From positions 14,901,151-14,965,150 of the forward strand of contig NC_135563.1 in assembly GCF_964340395.1 (NCBI RefSeq): a stretch of DNA of 64,000 nt. Direction: 5' to 3'. Positions 24,801-41,594 of this stretch are shown one piece after another. The DNA comes from Glandiceps talaboti (taxonomy: Eukaryota > Hemichordata > Enteropneusta > Spengelidae). The notes beneath the pieces were generated by a model. The model saw nothing but the letters and a program-made list of their open reading frames with translations. It had not been told where the DNA came from and ran no database searches. How positions within the stretch are numbered: the first letter of the stretch is position 1; the number at the start of each line of letters is the position of its first letter. The translations under genes were made by a program, and so were the position numbers.

Positions 24801-27800
24801 TGAGAGCCCAGTATTCTGATCTGTCATAAAAGTCCTCTGAATCATCAGGTAAAGTTGCAGGCGGTATGACAGCAGGGTCGCACGATGTCACACCGAATGC
24901 CAAACAGCCAAGATACCTGGCTGTAGTCTCTAAGACTTCAACAAGTACAAGTTCACCAACATGGATCGGACGATTGAGGAAGACAACACTGTTTTGAAAT
25001 TCACCATCTATTCTCCTAGCTTGAGTCCTACTAGGATTAAGCACCACATTGATTCCGCAGCATTCATGGAAAGGCAAAGACTGTAATCCTGGGATTGCAG
25101 GCGCCGTGTTTCCTTCTCTGTTGTTGATATAACTCTCATGGGCTAGCAGAAAAGAACTGATACTGCTATGTGAGCTGTCAGAGTCCATGTCTAAATTAGA
25201 CAATCTGGGCATAATTGAGGTGGTTGCATCACCAGTTTCTGAAATACTAGGTCTTACTTCACTCACAACTTCAGGAGGATCTGGAGAAAAGCAAAGAAAA
25301 AAAGAAACATGAGATGATATCAGCTCAATCTCTTGGCTTGAAATTTATGCTAACTAGAAGTTATTTTGATCCCAACAACTACTAAAGGGTGGATTCACAG
25401 ATATTGCACTTTAAAAGACATATAATTTCTAGTAATTGGAGAATTTCACATTTCTACGGAAACATACAATGATTGGTAGGAAGATGACCACGCTGATCTT
25501 GAGGACATGTCCTGATTCATAGTCTATTACTTGGGGCATTCTTCACGGCTTCCAAACCCAGCTGTTGGTCATACAATCTATCTTAACTGGTATTGAATGG
25601 CATTAGATTTGTCAACTCGGTGGGAGAATTATCTAGTAATGAAACATTAATAACACCTCTGTGAGACCAATAAATCTGTGCTATGAATGAGTACAAACAT
25701 ATAAAATACATAATCATATCTGAAATCAATGACAGACATATATAATGTCTGTGGGTGCAAATACATGTGCATGGTAATGTACATAACATGTTCATAATAC
25801 TGTAAACCTAGATATTTTCACCACTAGAAAATTTTGTGATTTTACAGTCTTCAGCTAGTTGTCAAAGACTAATTTTTACTACTTAGCAGACTGGTACATT
25901 GTGTTCATGTAAAAGAAGGCATTTTAGTCACTACTGCATATTTGTTATCCAGCGAAATTAGTGAAAATAAGTCTCTTGCGAAAATTTCCTGGTGTACAGT
26001 ATGCAAGTGTGCAACTAGCTTTATGGTTGTCGACTTGTGTGTGTCTTCAATGAAAATGTATTTCCAATTGTCATGTCATTTCTCATACTGATTGCAGATA
26101 CACAATTATTTCACATTTACATGTTATATTTTGTTTGCATAACAACACTATATTTCCTATCTTCAAATAAATTCAACTTGTCTGCAGAAACAAATACAGT
26201 AGACAACATTTCCACTGCTATAAGATGAAATGACATGCACGGGGCATCATAAAATGTGTATGTAGCTACTACCAGATTTCTCATGCAAAGATTGGTTTTC
26301 ATGTCGCAAACATTCAAAATACAAAATGTACATACATAATCATTAAAAAAAAATTGCAGCTTTATTTTCAAACCACTCTTGGTATTTACTTCAGGTCATT
26401 TTGCATCACCTTGAGACACTATCAAAATACAGAAACACAATCTTACTGTTTAATTTGAGATGAAACCACTTGCAACTGTTTGCATAGTTGAACAGAGGTA
26501 AGATTAGTGTGTACACAGAATGTGTATTCCTGGTTTACATGCCAGTCTCTACACACCTTGCTAAGCTTTATGCAACATGTTGAAACTACTAATAAAGCTT
26601 TTCGCCAGGGGCTGAGATTACCAACAAAGTGTTTACTATTATGTCTCCAAAGATACTACTTCAACAATAAAGGGTTCAATTTCCGAAATACGTTTAACAG
26701 TAATGTAAAATGTTGACTTCTCTCATAAAGTGTACATTAAGTATTATTTCCGTCTCCACTATATGTTGCTCTACTCTGCATCCAAAGAATGCATGACTAT
26801 GAAACGGAGAATGTTAAACCTTCAACAGATGCACTGCATGCACTGCAGTGCACAGCTAATGAAAATCACTGTGGCTTTTCTAGCCAGTCAGCCACCCACA
26901 CAGTATTTTCATATGAAGTATATTTTCATATAGAATTATACCAATGCTATCAGTAGCAGAGATTTAATTTTCGTTACGATCGCTTATCACCTTTTAATGC
27001 ATAATTTACATACCAGCTGTCCCATCGATAATATGTTCCGTCACCCTAGCTTTGCATTATTTAGAATATTAATTCTGCAAATTACTATGTATTTCTTATC
27101 TTAAAAAATGTGCCTACGTATCAACTGACCACTTTGGATATTACAGTAAAAGTACTATCTAATCTCCGCCATGGCAGACAATAGGAGGATATATAAATAG
27201 AACACTGTCTGATATGAAATTGAATCAATGTCATGGGATGATGTCTCATACATACCCACACACTTTCCTGCTATAACCAAATATATTTGTATTACCAGAT
27301 TCTGTACTATTTAATTTCACACATAGCCTTACTGTAGCTTGTTGTGCCTGTATGTGTAGATAGCATAGATAATGAAGTCCGGATGTGTTTGCAACCATTT
27401 TGCAAAATTGTACAACATAAAATTTACCTTACAAAATTGCATGGTTCAGAAATGTCATGGTTGGTTGCATGATGCATCTACATGTGAACGTAGGTAAAGT
27501 CCTCTTATTGGAAACAAGTGAATATTTTAATTTGGTTCAAAAACATAGTAGAGCATGACAGGTTTGATTTGAAGGCCAAATGATAGCTACTAAGCTAGCA
27601 GACGACACCTGAGTCATGCACACTGAATAGTTGTAAAGTGCAAATACTACAGATTTGAGATGCATGTCAGAACATGTCTGACTTGTCAAACATGAAACAA
27701 TGACCAGTACAGCTTTGTAGATGCATGTACTAATTACAAATGATGAAACAACTACAAGTCCACTATTGTTTACAGTTAGTAACTCAACTGTGTCAGTTGT

Positions 27801-30800
27801 GACTCTTCACTATAATAACAATAGGTACTTCACACATCCCTTGGGCAAAGCAGATAAATAGATGCAGGACTCCATCTATCACTCATGGATTTTACAATAA
27901 TACTCCAAGGGTCAATGCCACTGAAGCCATATAAATCAATTCTGACACATTGACCCCTCTCTACGTGATATAGTATACAAAGTACTTTTCTTTCTCAAAC
28001 TTGGTTTGCTTTGTGATAAGAAAATACAAATCTTTCTTGACAAAATTAATTATTTGTATGGGGTATTTAAAGTTATTCTAGTCCTGTCAAACTGAATTTA
28101 GTAAGAGAACAGCATTGAAAGAGATTTTCCTTTCAAATTGAAATCTGTAAATCAGCTTTAGAATAGTTCTGTCGACTGATAATTGCTTTCATTATGTGAG
28201 AATATGTTAGTATTATTACTTTGTATCCACTGTGTTTCCCAGATGAAGGCTTTACTAGACTAATTCTACTAACAATTGTGTTACTTTCCATCTTTCCGTC
28301 TTATTTGGGGATCTTACGCCTTAAAACTATTCAGGCAATGATGAATAAAACTATTTGATTTTAAACAAAAATTGCAATAACATTTCAGATCAGTGCAATT
28401 ATGTGCATTTACGATAGCAAAGTCATTTTGTGTGGTCTGTTCTTCTTGTATCCCAGAACTATTCAAGTGTTTCGTTTAATCAAGGGATTTGATAAAAGTG
28501 ACTATGAGCTACTATTTAAACTTCACCAAACCAGCAGGACAAGAGGACACTCACTAAAACTTGTTAAATCTACAGTTAGACTGGATACTAGGAAATATTT
28601 CTTCTCTCAGCGTGTCATATCTCAATGGAACAATTTACCAGAACACATCATCCAAGCCAAAACTATTGTGGACTTTAAAATTAGACTAGACCAGTACATG
28701 AACACTACAAGGGATTATATGAGCCTTTGAGGCTTTCTTCCCTTTCTTGCCATGGTTAATTTACAACTATGGCAATCACGTTAAATCACGTTAAATCAGA
28801 TAAGGATGAGTCAAATGAAACATTTTCTTTTCATGTACGGGACTTAAAGAGACACAAATTCATCAATTTCTGACAAAATAGTATTGTTAAATGCTGAGAA
28901 TTGCACAGCTGCTGTACTAAAAGTGAGAGGAAATGAACTCTTTAAGGATATTTGAAACTGCAACACTTGAACTTATTTTTACATTTGATTGTATGTAGAT
29001 GGTATGTAGAACTAAATATGTACCCTATGCTATTAAGTACACTATTATACTGTACAGTCATAATTTACAGAGAGTGAGTCATCCTGCTACATTTGTGTAG
29101 TGTACTGATAAATGTTTACAAACAACACATTAGAAAAAGAATAATAATTTATGTATAATTCTGTGAGGGGTTATTTCTCCTTTACCATGCCATGACAATG
29201 CTGCTTGAGTTTTCATTACGGAAATCGATAACTTAAATATGTATTTGAAAAGTACAAAAATTGAAGCACACTCAAAAAACTGAAGTGCATTCAAGGGTAT
29301 CAGTGAAAAGTGAGCAGGGATTACAAAATTGTTATATAGTAAGTAAGTAAACCACTGAAATAATTTCTTCCCTGGATAACCTACCCTTTCTCATGTGGCC
29401 AATATTGTCGCTTCATTCATAATTTTTCACCCCACAAAGTTTTTCCACAAATTGACTTAACAAGTACAGTACATTTTGCACAGAGCAAAACAAGGATGAG
29501 TTTACTCAAACAACAAATTGATTTGATTTATTCTTGATTACCTTAGGGCAGGTCTAAAGTAATACATGTAAATAACTAAATGTTGGCTACATTTAACGAT
29601 GACAAACATGCATGATTTCTTTCAATTACTTGTATCATTTAACATTACGAACATTGCACTTCAACTGTACATGCTGATGTTGTTTTACAGTTTATATTCT
29701 TTAACTAGAATTACACAAATCTAATTAACAAAGAATTGTGGATTTTTGCAAATAATTCCATATAACAACCCCCACGCCCACCCCTTTTGTATCTATATCA
29801 TATCCTCTTTAACATAATGCCCTCAGCCAATCCTGTTGAGCCATAGGGGTCTATTTGTATTTCTTTCTTTTTTTAGGGGGGAGGAGGGGTGTTGTACCTT
29901 TTCCCTTTGGCATACAATAACGCATAACCACACAGTACAAAAGGTAGATTATGGGTTTAACCATCCATATCTCCTGAAAACCTGTACTGTTTGTGAAACA
30001 CGGATTACTATATAGTTTTCCTGTCTGACAGACAACCCTTTCTACACACCTTTATTTGAAGTGAAATGAGCAGCTTCCATCCTCTAGGAACGGTTAATAA
30101 ATTCACTGACAAAACATGAGTTAAAACGCTCACTTCATATTAGGAATTAAAATTAAGGTGTGAAAGACAGTTATTTGGCAGAACTTTAGAAAAAATTAGT
30201 CCAAAAGAAAACAAGGATATCTTAAGAAAACAAGGATATCTTGTAATCGCTATTGCTCTACTGTCAACACTAATACAATGACCACAGGATAGAAACATGG
30301 CCCTTTAACCTTATCGACCAACCAAATACAAAACTAGTCATGAATGAAGAAATGAACATTCTATTCTCAGGACACCCAGGTCGTCTTACTTGTTCAATTT
30401 GACCTACAAAACCTTCTACATTGGCTGTACTGACAGATAATGATGTCAGAGGTCAAATTTTTCTGTTGACATATTTCTCAGGGCAGAGATCACTACTGGT
30501 GTATTTTGATAACACTGCTATATATTCCCAAGGACAATTTCAATCAGATTTCTTCATACCAGACACTTATCTACACATACACCCTTTGTACTGGCTGTTA
30601 TCATCTACATTTGGATGTAGTGGTATTTTATGTCTTCTATAAATATTGACACTTAAGGCTTGTTACCTGACAAAATAAACATTGCCAGAAGACTAAGGAA
30701 TTACATATCGTATACTTCCTATTACTAACTGGTATTTCATAAACTAAATGACTAACTAGTAGTTTGATGAGGCATGTCAAATGGTAATTACGTTATAACT

Positions 30801-33800
30801 TCGCATCTCTGAAGTCTATTTTCTTCACCCAATATTACCAACTAGGTTACTGTACTATTACTATAGTCTAGTCCCAATACCTATCAACGTTTTCTACAAT
30901 CTCTACTTCACTACTAGTGTTTCGGACAGTCTACTACATGCATGACTAATACTATCCTGCCATGAAGATATAACCTTAGTTGAGTTTCATTTGGGTTGTG
31001 AAACTCAAAGTAGAAGTCATCAAAGGTTACATACTTGGCTAATCACAATGCTACTGTTGTTCAACCATTACTGCTATTGTTATCTACCAGTACCATGCAC
31101 TACTAGTACTACTACTATTATAGTTACTACCACACAACCAATACACTATTATTAGTATTACTACTACTGGTACTACACAGTAATAACCAATCTTTACTCT
31201 TGAGGGAACATTTCTCAATAATTTTTTGCAAAACTCAAATATTTCAACTTGTGGAATACAATGAAGATTCGTAGATAGGTTTCCCCCTGCCACTGTCTAT
31301 GTCTATCTGTTATAATTTTGACACTGACTGGTTAGGGGAGCAGCCATTCTACCTCGGTGTGACATAGTATAATTTAGCAACCAGAACGATGTATAAATAT
31401 GTCAAAACAAGCCTAGACATAGCAACATCTGAAAAATTCCAAACTCAAAGATTTCTTTGTTATTTGTAAATATCGCAAAGTACAAGCACACATAGTATTA
31501 ACATGACTTCATGCAAGTGATGTTTTCAACCGGAAAGATATGTAACCCCACCACAGGAGGGGAAACTTTGCCACTCCCATTGCTTTCATGTGAAGATAGA
31601 GATTTTTAATGAAGTACCCTTATACTGTTGACCCAAGGGCCACTAGAACATGTTCTGAAGACAAAACAAGACAGACTCTAGTACCATGTCATAAATCTTA
31701 AGTTTTTCTGATGTTAAAGGATATAAGTCTTAGAACATATGAGTAAATGTTTATTACTTTCCCTGACATTTTTATGACTAAGTTATGATTGTAATTAAAG
31801 CTTCAACTTATATGAGAATGGATGTACATAGACTCCGGGTTCACAGTTACGAATTAAAATATCTACTCAGAGAGACCAAAATTTTCCAAAATTAAATCCA
31901 AAATTCTGGCTGATATCTTGTTTCGTTGTGACATCAGTAAAAATTAGGATTCAATTTCAAAACATTATTGGCTCTGCGGAGTAGAAATTCTTATATTGTA
32001 ATTGTGAGTTTATACTTGTCAGTGTCAGTATGTGAATTTTAGATGCCCAGAGGTCATTCCATCTTCTGTGGCACTGTCACTTTCCTACAAAAGGCAAAGA
32101 AGCTTAGCCTGTAAATGGCTTGGGGTTAATCTCAATATCCAGCTGTTACCTGAGCTCTTATCACATGGCGTACAACAGATAAAATCAAAGACAGTCACAT
32201 ATACCTACCTACTAACCGAACCTCCACACTGTTACCATAAATATCCAACAAACCCCACAGCGGTTCACTAATATCAACATCATTGAAGAAAACACCTTTA
32301 TTATCATTGTTCACAGTATATACCACTTCACCCTGCCTCGTCACCCAAAAGCACAAGACATTGTTCTTCTCTGCGTAACTCTCTCCAAGAGCCTTGGCCC
32401 AGAATCCTGGCCGACTTGTAAGATCAGGACAGGCATAGCGTGGTAATGCTGTGACGCCAAGTTCACTAGGGTTCCGATTTGTAAAGCCAAATCTTATTAC
32501 TCCACTCCAATTAGCAGTGGTGTCTATAAATTTGATACACACTTTTTCTGAGCATTTTACTGGCCTGTTGGTAAAAGCAATGGCATTACAGAAGCTGCCA
32601 TTCCTGCGTGCCGATTTGCAGTCTGGAGATAGTACTATGTTTCCACCATGTATTGGATGAAATTGCAATGGTCCATGGGTATTAAATGAGGATGGCGAGG
32701 AGGTGTTACCAGGTGTACTTAGACTTCTTTGAGGTGTCACTATCCCAGCAGCATGTCTGTTTTGACCACGTCCTGATCCACCTATAAAAAGATCAATCAA
32801 TATTTCAGTGCAAGTACAATCAGATTAATGTGACCACACATTGTAAGTTCTTTCCCCTTGGGGTTTACTTTTTGAGGCAACAAGAAGCTGAGACTTGTTT
32901 GTAAAACTGTCATTGTTTTGACATTTACCAATGTTTGTTCAGTTTTAACAAACAATTAGTGGTCTGTTATCACAAAAGTCAATAAAACTCATTCTCTCCT
33001 AAAATAGTTTTATATAATAACACAGTCCAGGAAGGTATTCAACCATTGCTTTAGCAGTTAGTAAATGTCTGTTACAATGTTTTACTGTGCCATTACCAAT
33101 AACAAGTTGGTATGTTGTACAAAGAGGTGCAACATTTGGGGGATGGCATTTCTGAATGAGTTGATGTACTCCCTAGATCTACTGCTCATTTTTGCCTTCT
33201 AATGCATATATTATATTATGTGTTGTTATTATGGTAAAGGGCACTACAAGCCTTCATACTTAAAACAGTATGGGAGTTAAGAACCCCTAATTATGATCAC
33301 ATTTGGGAATACTGCAATTAGTCTATGAAATCCACTCAAAAAAAATCTCAGGGTCATAAATTTTATCTTCTATCATATTTGGAATCCATAGTGTCCTGCT
33401 TTACATGTTATACCAAGGAAACTAAACATCCTGTCTTATTGTGAGTATGATGGGTTCTATTTCCCTCTGTAATGCATCCAGAAGCTGGGGGTTTGCAGGA
33501 TAATACATCCTGTCAGAACAGTAATTATATTAATTACATTAGAATTTAACTTAGGTGTTGTGATTAATGTCACAACATTTCAGAGTTCAGGAAACATCAA
33601 TGGAAACAAAAGACTTGTAATACTAAAGCAGTAGGTGCAATATTTAAAGAGCTGTGAATTTACATTCAAGGAGAACTTCATTGTAATACAAAAACTATAA
33701 TTACTTAATTACCAGAGACCTAAAAAATTTGCGGGTTTTTTGTCTTGAAAATGTGTGAAATCCTGTACATATTAAATGTGTAAATGACAAAACATTCAGC

Positions 33801-34690
33801 TAGGAAATGTTAAACACAGACAACATGTTTCTGCAGGCCAGATTAGTTCAAATGATGAATCTTTTGTTAGGGCAAATCACACTCATTGAATCCCTGCTGA
33901 CTTCATTAGGCAGTTTTGACTCGTAAAATCACCAGAGCATTTGGTCCATTTTCCTGGTAATTTGCAGTCAACTTTTCTCAATCAATGGATTTCAATAACT
34001 TGGATATGTTAGGCTTTGAATATGAGTGTCAACATATCCTGCTAAAAATCTGCCCGATTTCCCTACAACATCACCAGGTGTGGTCGGGTTTGTTTATATT
34101 CGGTGTACACGTTTTCGGTACTCAATGACACTTAGTCACTCAATTTCAATTTGATTACGGAATACCATAAAAATAACAATGCGCGAGTACCAACCAAAAC
34201 ACCACTCACTGGCTATTTAAAATATACTCTTTTATTAGATATTTTTCGTTCTTTCCAAAACAATAAACTATGGTTTAAAGTGAAAAGCTTGTCGTACAAT
34301 GGAATGTCAACCCATGTCACTCAGGTTCGGTATGCGAGTGTCTTTGTAATAATTTGTGTCACTTTCGACCAAAACAGTGTGCCATACTAGTTTAAGTTTT
34401 CATACACCACACTTCAGCAGTCTATCTTGAGTCAAACATTTCGTCTTTGCTGATATAGTTTTTCAAAATGTTTTATTTTTGTAGGTAGGCAATGAGTGTC
34501 TGGTACCACCATCTTCACTAAACAGCTGATTCCATAGCCCACACCTATGTCAATAACATATGACCCGTGGCTAGCTAGCAGACCACTCAGGCGGTGTAAG
34601 CGAAACTGCTTTGTTATTTCGACAAAATCGGCGACATTTTTACTTACCTCGGCTGTTGGTATGGTGATTATTGCTTGAAGACTGGCCCAT
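18885..34690 (-). CDS. NEURL1: Neuralized-type E3 ubiquitin ligase (NHR-NHR-RING), NEURL1 homologue
   Basis: Four exons on the minus strand: 34690-34648, 32781-32209, 25280-24621, 19267-18885; all junctions are phase 1 and give 552 aa (human NEURL1 is about 574). The protein starts MGQSSS, a good N-myristoylation signal as known for Neuralized. NHR domain 1 is at about 53-205 and NHR domain 2 at about 273-425, one per exon. A C3HC4 RING follows at 500-539 (CVIC...CGHMCLC...CPIC), and the protein ends DVIKTYKS. The serine-rich linkers between domains look disordered. Neuralized binds Delta-type Notch ligands through its NHR domains and ubiquitinates them to trigger endocytosis at the plasma membrane. 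Introns are long (1.9, 6.9 and 5.4 kb) and repeat-rich. The first exon is head-to-head with TEX261. Confidence 0.95.
19611..19690 (+). repeat. 80-bp direct repeat, copy 1
   Basis: GATCATGTGATGTGTAAGGT through TATGGTTATTTATTTAC, about 92% identical to 21097-21176. The two copies bracket the 48-bp minisatellite array and lie in intron 3 of the Neuralized gene. Confidence 0.8.
19729..20283 (+). repeat. 48-bp minisatellite array
   Basis: About eleven copies of a 48-bp unit (parts: CAAGCCAGATAGCCAACTCT, CTGGGCGATACTGTACAAGC, CAGTATGT). The first five are nearly identical and exactly spaced; later copies are more diverged and two are shortened. Since 48 is a multiple of 3, frames stay open on both strands (e.g. 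[16 protein letters not shown]), but this is a by-product of the period. A shorter array in opposite orientation lies at 24280-24512, in the same intron. Confidence 0.95.
21097..21176 (+). repeat. 80-bp direct repeat, copy 2
   Basis: Second copy of 19611-19690, differing at about six positions. It lies just upstream of the 28-nt G run. Confidence 0.8.
21233..21260 (+). repeat. Poly(G) run, 28 nt
   Basis: An uninterrupted run of 28 G in an otherwise AT-rich intron. As C on the Neuralized sense strand it would be a run of 28 C. It has quadruplex potential on the plus strand and is prone to length error in sequencing. Confidence 0.85.
21807..22153. repeat. (GTAT)n microsatellite
   Basis: Long TATG/GTAT repeat interrupted by a unique piece around 21985-22025 and by TG-rich and ACGT stretches near 22070-22150. 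It is the reverse-complement motif of the TACA tracts at 379-706 and 63507-63571. Long MYVC/HTYI frames here are artefacts. Confidence 0.95.
22571..22855. repeat. Tandem duplication, 168-bp unit x ~1.7
   Basis: The segment starting TTGAATATTCATTG at 22571 recurs at 22739. Both copies contain AATTTGAACAATCAGCA, TTAGTATAATT and GGATAAAATT, with small indels. Intron 3 of the Neuralized gene. Confidence 0.75.
22966..23535. mobile_element. Dispersed repeat related to the 5107-5485 element and to 61293-61570
   Basis: The left part (22966-23130; CTTAGGTTATGAGTATTTTC, GACACAGACACAGGTT, ATAACTTGGCT) matches 61293-61570. The right part (23240-23535; TGGTCTCTGTGTTATT, CAGATTGGAAGAATAGTTTT) matches 5196-5485. 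It ends in the same terminal repeat, reading GGTAACCGGAACCAAACAAA then TTTTTTTATTTGGCC. This looks like the longest copy of one family; its left terminus is not clear. Confidence 0.55.
24280..24512 (-). repeat. 48-bp minisatellite array, opposite orientation
   Basis: About four to five diverged units whose reverse complement matches the array at 19729-20283 (plus-strand reading GGCTATCTGACTTGACATAC, TGGCTTGACAGTATA). It lies 110 bp downstream, in gene orientation, of the donor site that ends Neuralized exon 3. Confidence 0.9.
28452..28790 (+). mobile_element. LINE fragment: C-terminal end of a non-LTR reverse transcriptase
   Basis: Residues of the plus-strand frame to the stop at 28730 carry the typical LINE reverse-transcriptase tail: V-F-R-L-I-K-G-F near the start, then [30 protein letters not shown] and a final FKIRLDQYM. 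This pattern is typical of CR1/Jockey-like LINEs; I cannot name the clade. The copy is truncated at the 5' side, so the rest of the polymerase and the endonuclease are missing. A short 3' tail with TTAAATCACGTTAAATCA follows. It sits antisense in intron 2 of the Neuralized gene. Confidence 0.75.
30125..30312. repeat. Dispersed repeat, copy 2 (first copy at 3430)
   Basis: Colinear with 3430-3612 over about 185 bp with moderate divergence. It also contains a small tandem duplication (AAGAAAACAAGGATATCTT twice at about 30206-30243). Intron 2 of the Neuralized gene. Confidence 0.6.
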
Positions 34691-35193
34691 TTCTTTCTCT
34701 CACAACTTCAGGTACTAAAACTAAGCATGGCATGACTTAAATGTCACTTGTACAATATATTTTTTTTGACAAAACGATCCCCAGACTACGAACCTCAGGC
34801 ACACGCAGCTCTGAAATGTACTCCAGTGTGTGCTATTTATACACAGACGTCTTAATAAAGAAAAGGGTGGCAGAGGGTGAAATGTTCCACCACCGAACCA
34901 TGTCGATTCCTCAAATTGATCTTATAGTGCATATCATAGCACCTAGTATATGTGCATAGTTTAAAAATAATGAGTATAACCCTAGATACATAAAATACCC
35001 ACTTTTATCACATTTTACAAAGTACAAACTTCAATATTCTTCGAAGCCAGCCCCTCAGCAAAATGGTTCTCTCCAAAATGTATGCCCTCTACGTCAACAC
35101 TATGTTATTGAGCAGCCATATTGGAATTTCCCATAAGTGAACGAACTCAACTCTTTTCCGTAGAAAGTGAACGTTTCGTTACGTCCAGACAAA
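34691..35193. promoter_or_regulatory. Divergent promoter region between Neuralized and TEX261
   Basis: 503 bp between the two start codons. Near TEX261 there is a YY1-like AGCCATATTGG at about 35113 and an ETS-like TTTCCG. No clear TATA box for either gene. Shared promoter use is inferred from layout. Confidence 0.55.
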
Positions 35194-39933
<4,740 letters not shown>

Positions 39934-41492
39934 CAGACAAAGTACAATGAACAAACAAAACTTATGTGCCTGGGCTATTACACAATGCTAATGTGCTTAG
40001 GCTAATTAATGTAGCAGGGTTATGTCTATCTGCTACATTTACAAGTTTACGATCTTTTCAAAGTTTATAGAATTATGAACAGCACCTTTGAAGGAGTTAC
40101 ATTTATAAGGAACTTATAGTTGTGAATTGTCACAAAAAATGAATATTTTTAACGTATGTTATCAAAAAGTAAGTAAGAATTTAATTCATGACAACTGGTG
40201 TAGCCTTTTTAACCACCACAGTTTCATCACTGAAGGTACAGACTATCTTGATGAAGTTAAGGTTTGTACTGATTAACAGTTGCACAGCACATATGACCTA
40301 GTGATGACGTTCATCGTTTACTTTATAGAATTATATGATAGGCATTTTGAAAGAACTAAATCAAGTGAAAAAGTTATGGATTACTACTAAAAGACATATA
40401 CCGGGGGGCGGGTAATGTAGTATAGTCTATGCTACTGTTGCTTGCACTAACCATCAGTCACAGCTGATCACTGGGAAAGTATTGACCAACCAAAGCATGT
40501 CCAGGCTGGCTACTAGTAGCAAAATGTCATGAAATGTACAAGACATATATAGTTACACATGTTTAGATATATATTAAGGGGTTTTGCACCTTCACTTCAC
40601 TTTATTTAGTGGTCTTATCCTGCCAAACTTGAAAATTGACCACTAATACTTTATTCATACAATATAAAACTTACAATTGCCCTTTGGTTAGTAGCAGCAC
40701 AACTGCATCAAAATCAAAATACACAGGTACACTTTACAACTTGTCTCAGTGCACTGTTACAACTCCCCATACAAACTGATCATATATGTCAAAACATTAA
40801 GTGTGCAGACTGCCGCTAAGCTTTGCAGTCAACTATTGCATCTATTTGCTCAAAACCTGTAATGGCTGAGCAGTTAGCGTATTCACCTCTTACTAGTGCA
40901 GTCCAGGTTCCAACTTGCCAAGTATCAACTGGGTTTGATTCAAAATTAACTGTTCAAACAGAAGATGTTTTCAATAAATTTGATGTTCATTCAGCAAGGG
41001 TTGCAGTTGACTCCCTCTGTATACCAGTTCTGAGAACAAACTTTGAGGTAATCTTTTGTGACTGAATTCTGTAGTTTAGACCATTTCATCGAGTGGTAAC
41101 AGTGCAATGAGAAGGGGTATATTCTATAATGTTCTATTGAAAGCTATCATCACACGTATATCAGAGCAGAGAAAACAGCACTGCAATTTCCATGAGTACA
41201 CATATAGATAGAAACTTGAATATCTATGCATGCAATATAAGTAGAAATTAAAAATTTTGTCAAGATGTAAACATTTTTTTAAATCTATATACACAAGGTT
41301 AGATTGTCCAATGTAGAGTGAGTGCTTGGTATAATTTTTTCATTGACACTGATATGCAAGAATATGCATATTCAACAGAACTAAATGAATTTATTATTTA
41401 TTAAAAAATTCATGATCATGAACAGTATGAAGTCACCCAGTATGCACGGTTACTTCAAAAGAAATCTGTTGAGTGTAGTGAAGGGTATCACT

Positions 41493-41594
41493 TGAAGCCT
41501 TCTGAAAGGTTCACTCTGATTGGTCAGAAACAATGAGACAAATGACATGTTGTGTATGCTTGCCAATCAGTGGAACTCTTCAGATGGCTTCACA
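41493..41594. mobile_element. Hairpin element, family A copy 1
   Basis: About 33-bp inverted arms: left TGAAGCCTTCTGAAAGGTTC then ACTCTGATTGG; right arm reverse-complemented TGTGAAGCCATCTGAAGAGT then TCCACTGATTGG. It shares its ends with 44287-44399. Confidence 0.65.

Noticed and set aside
40823-41065. 80-residue open frame after TEX261
   Set aside because: No recognisable homology, domain or splice partner; likely chance in the 3' flank.
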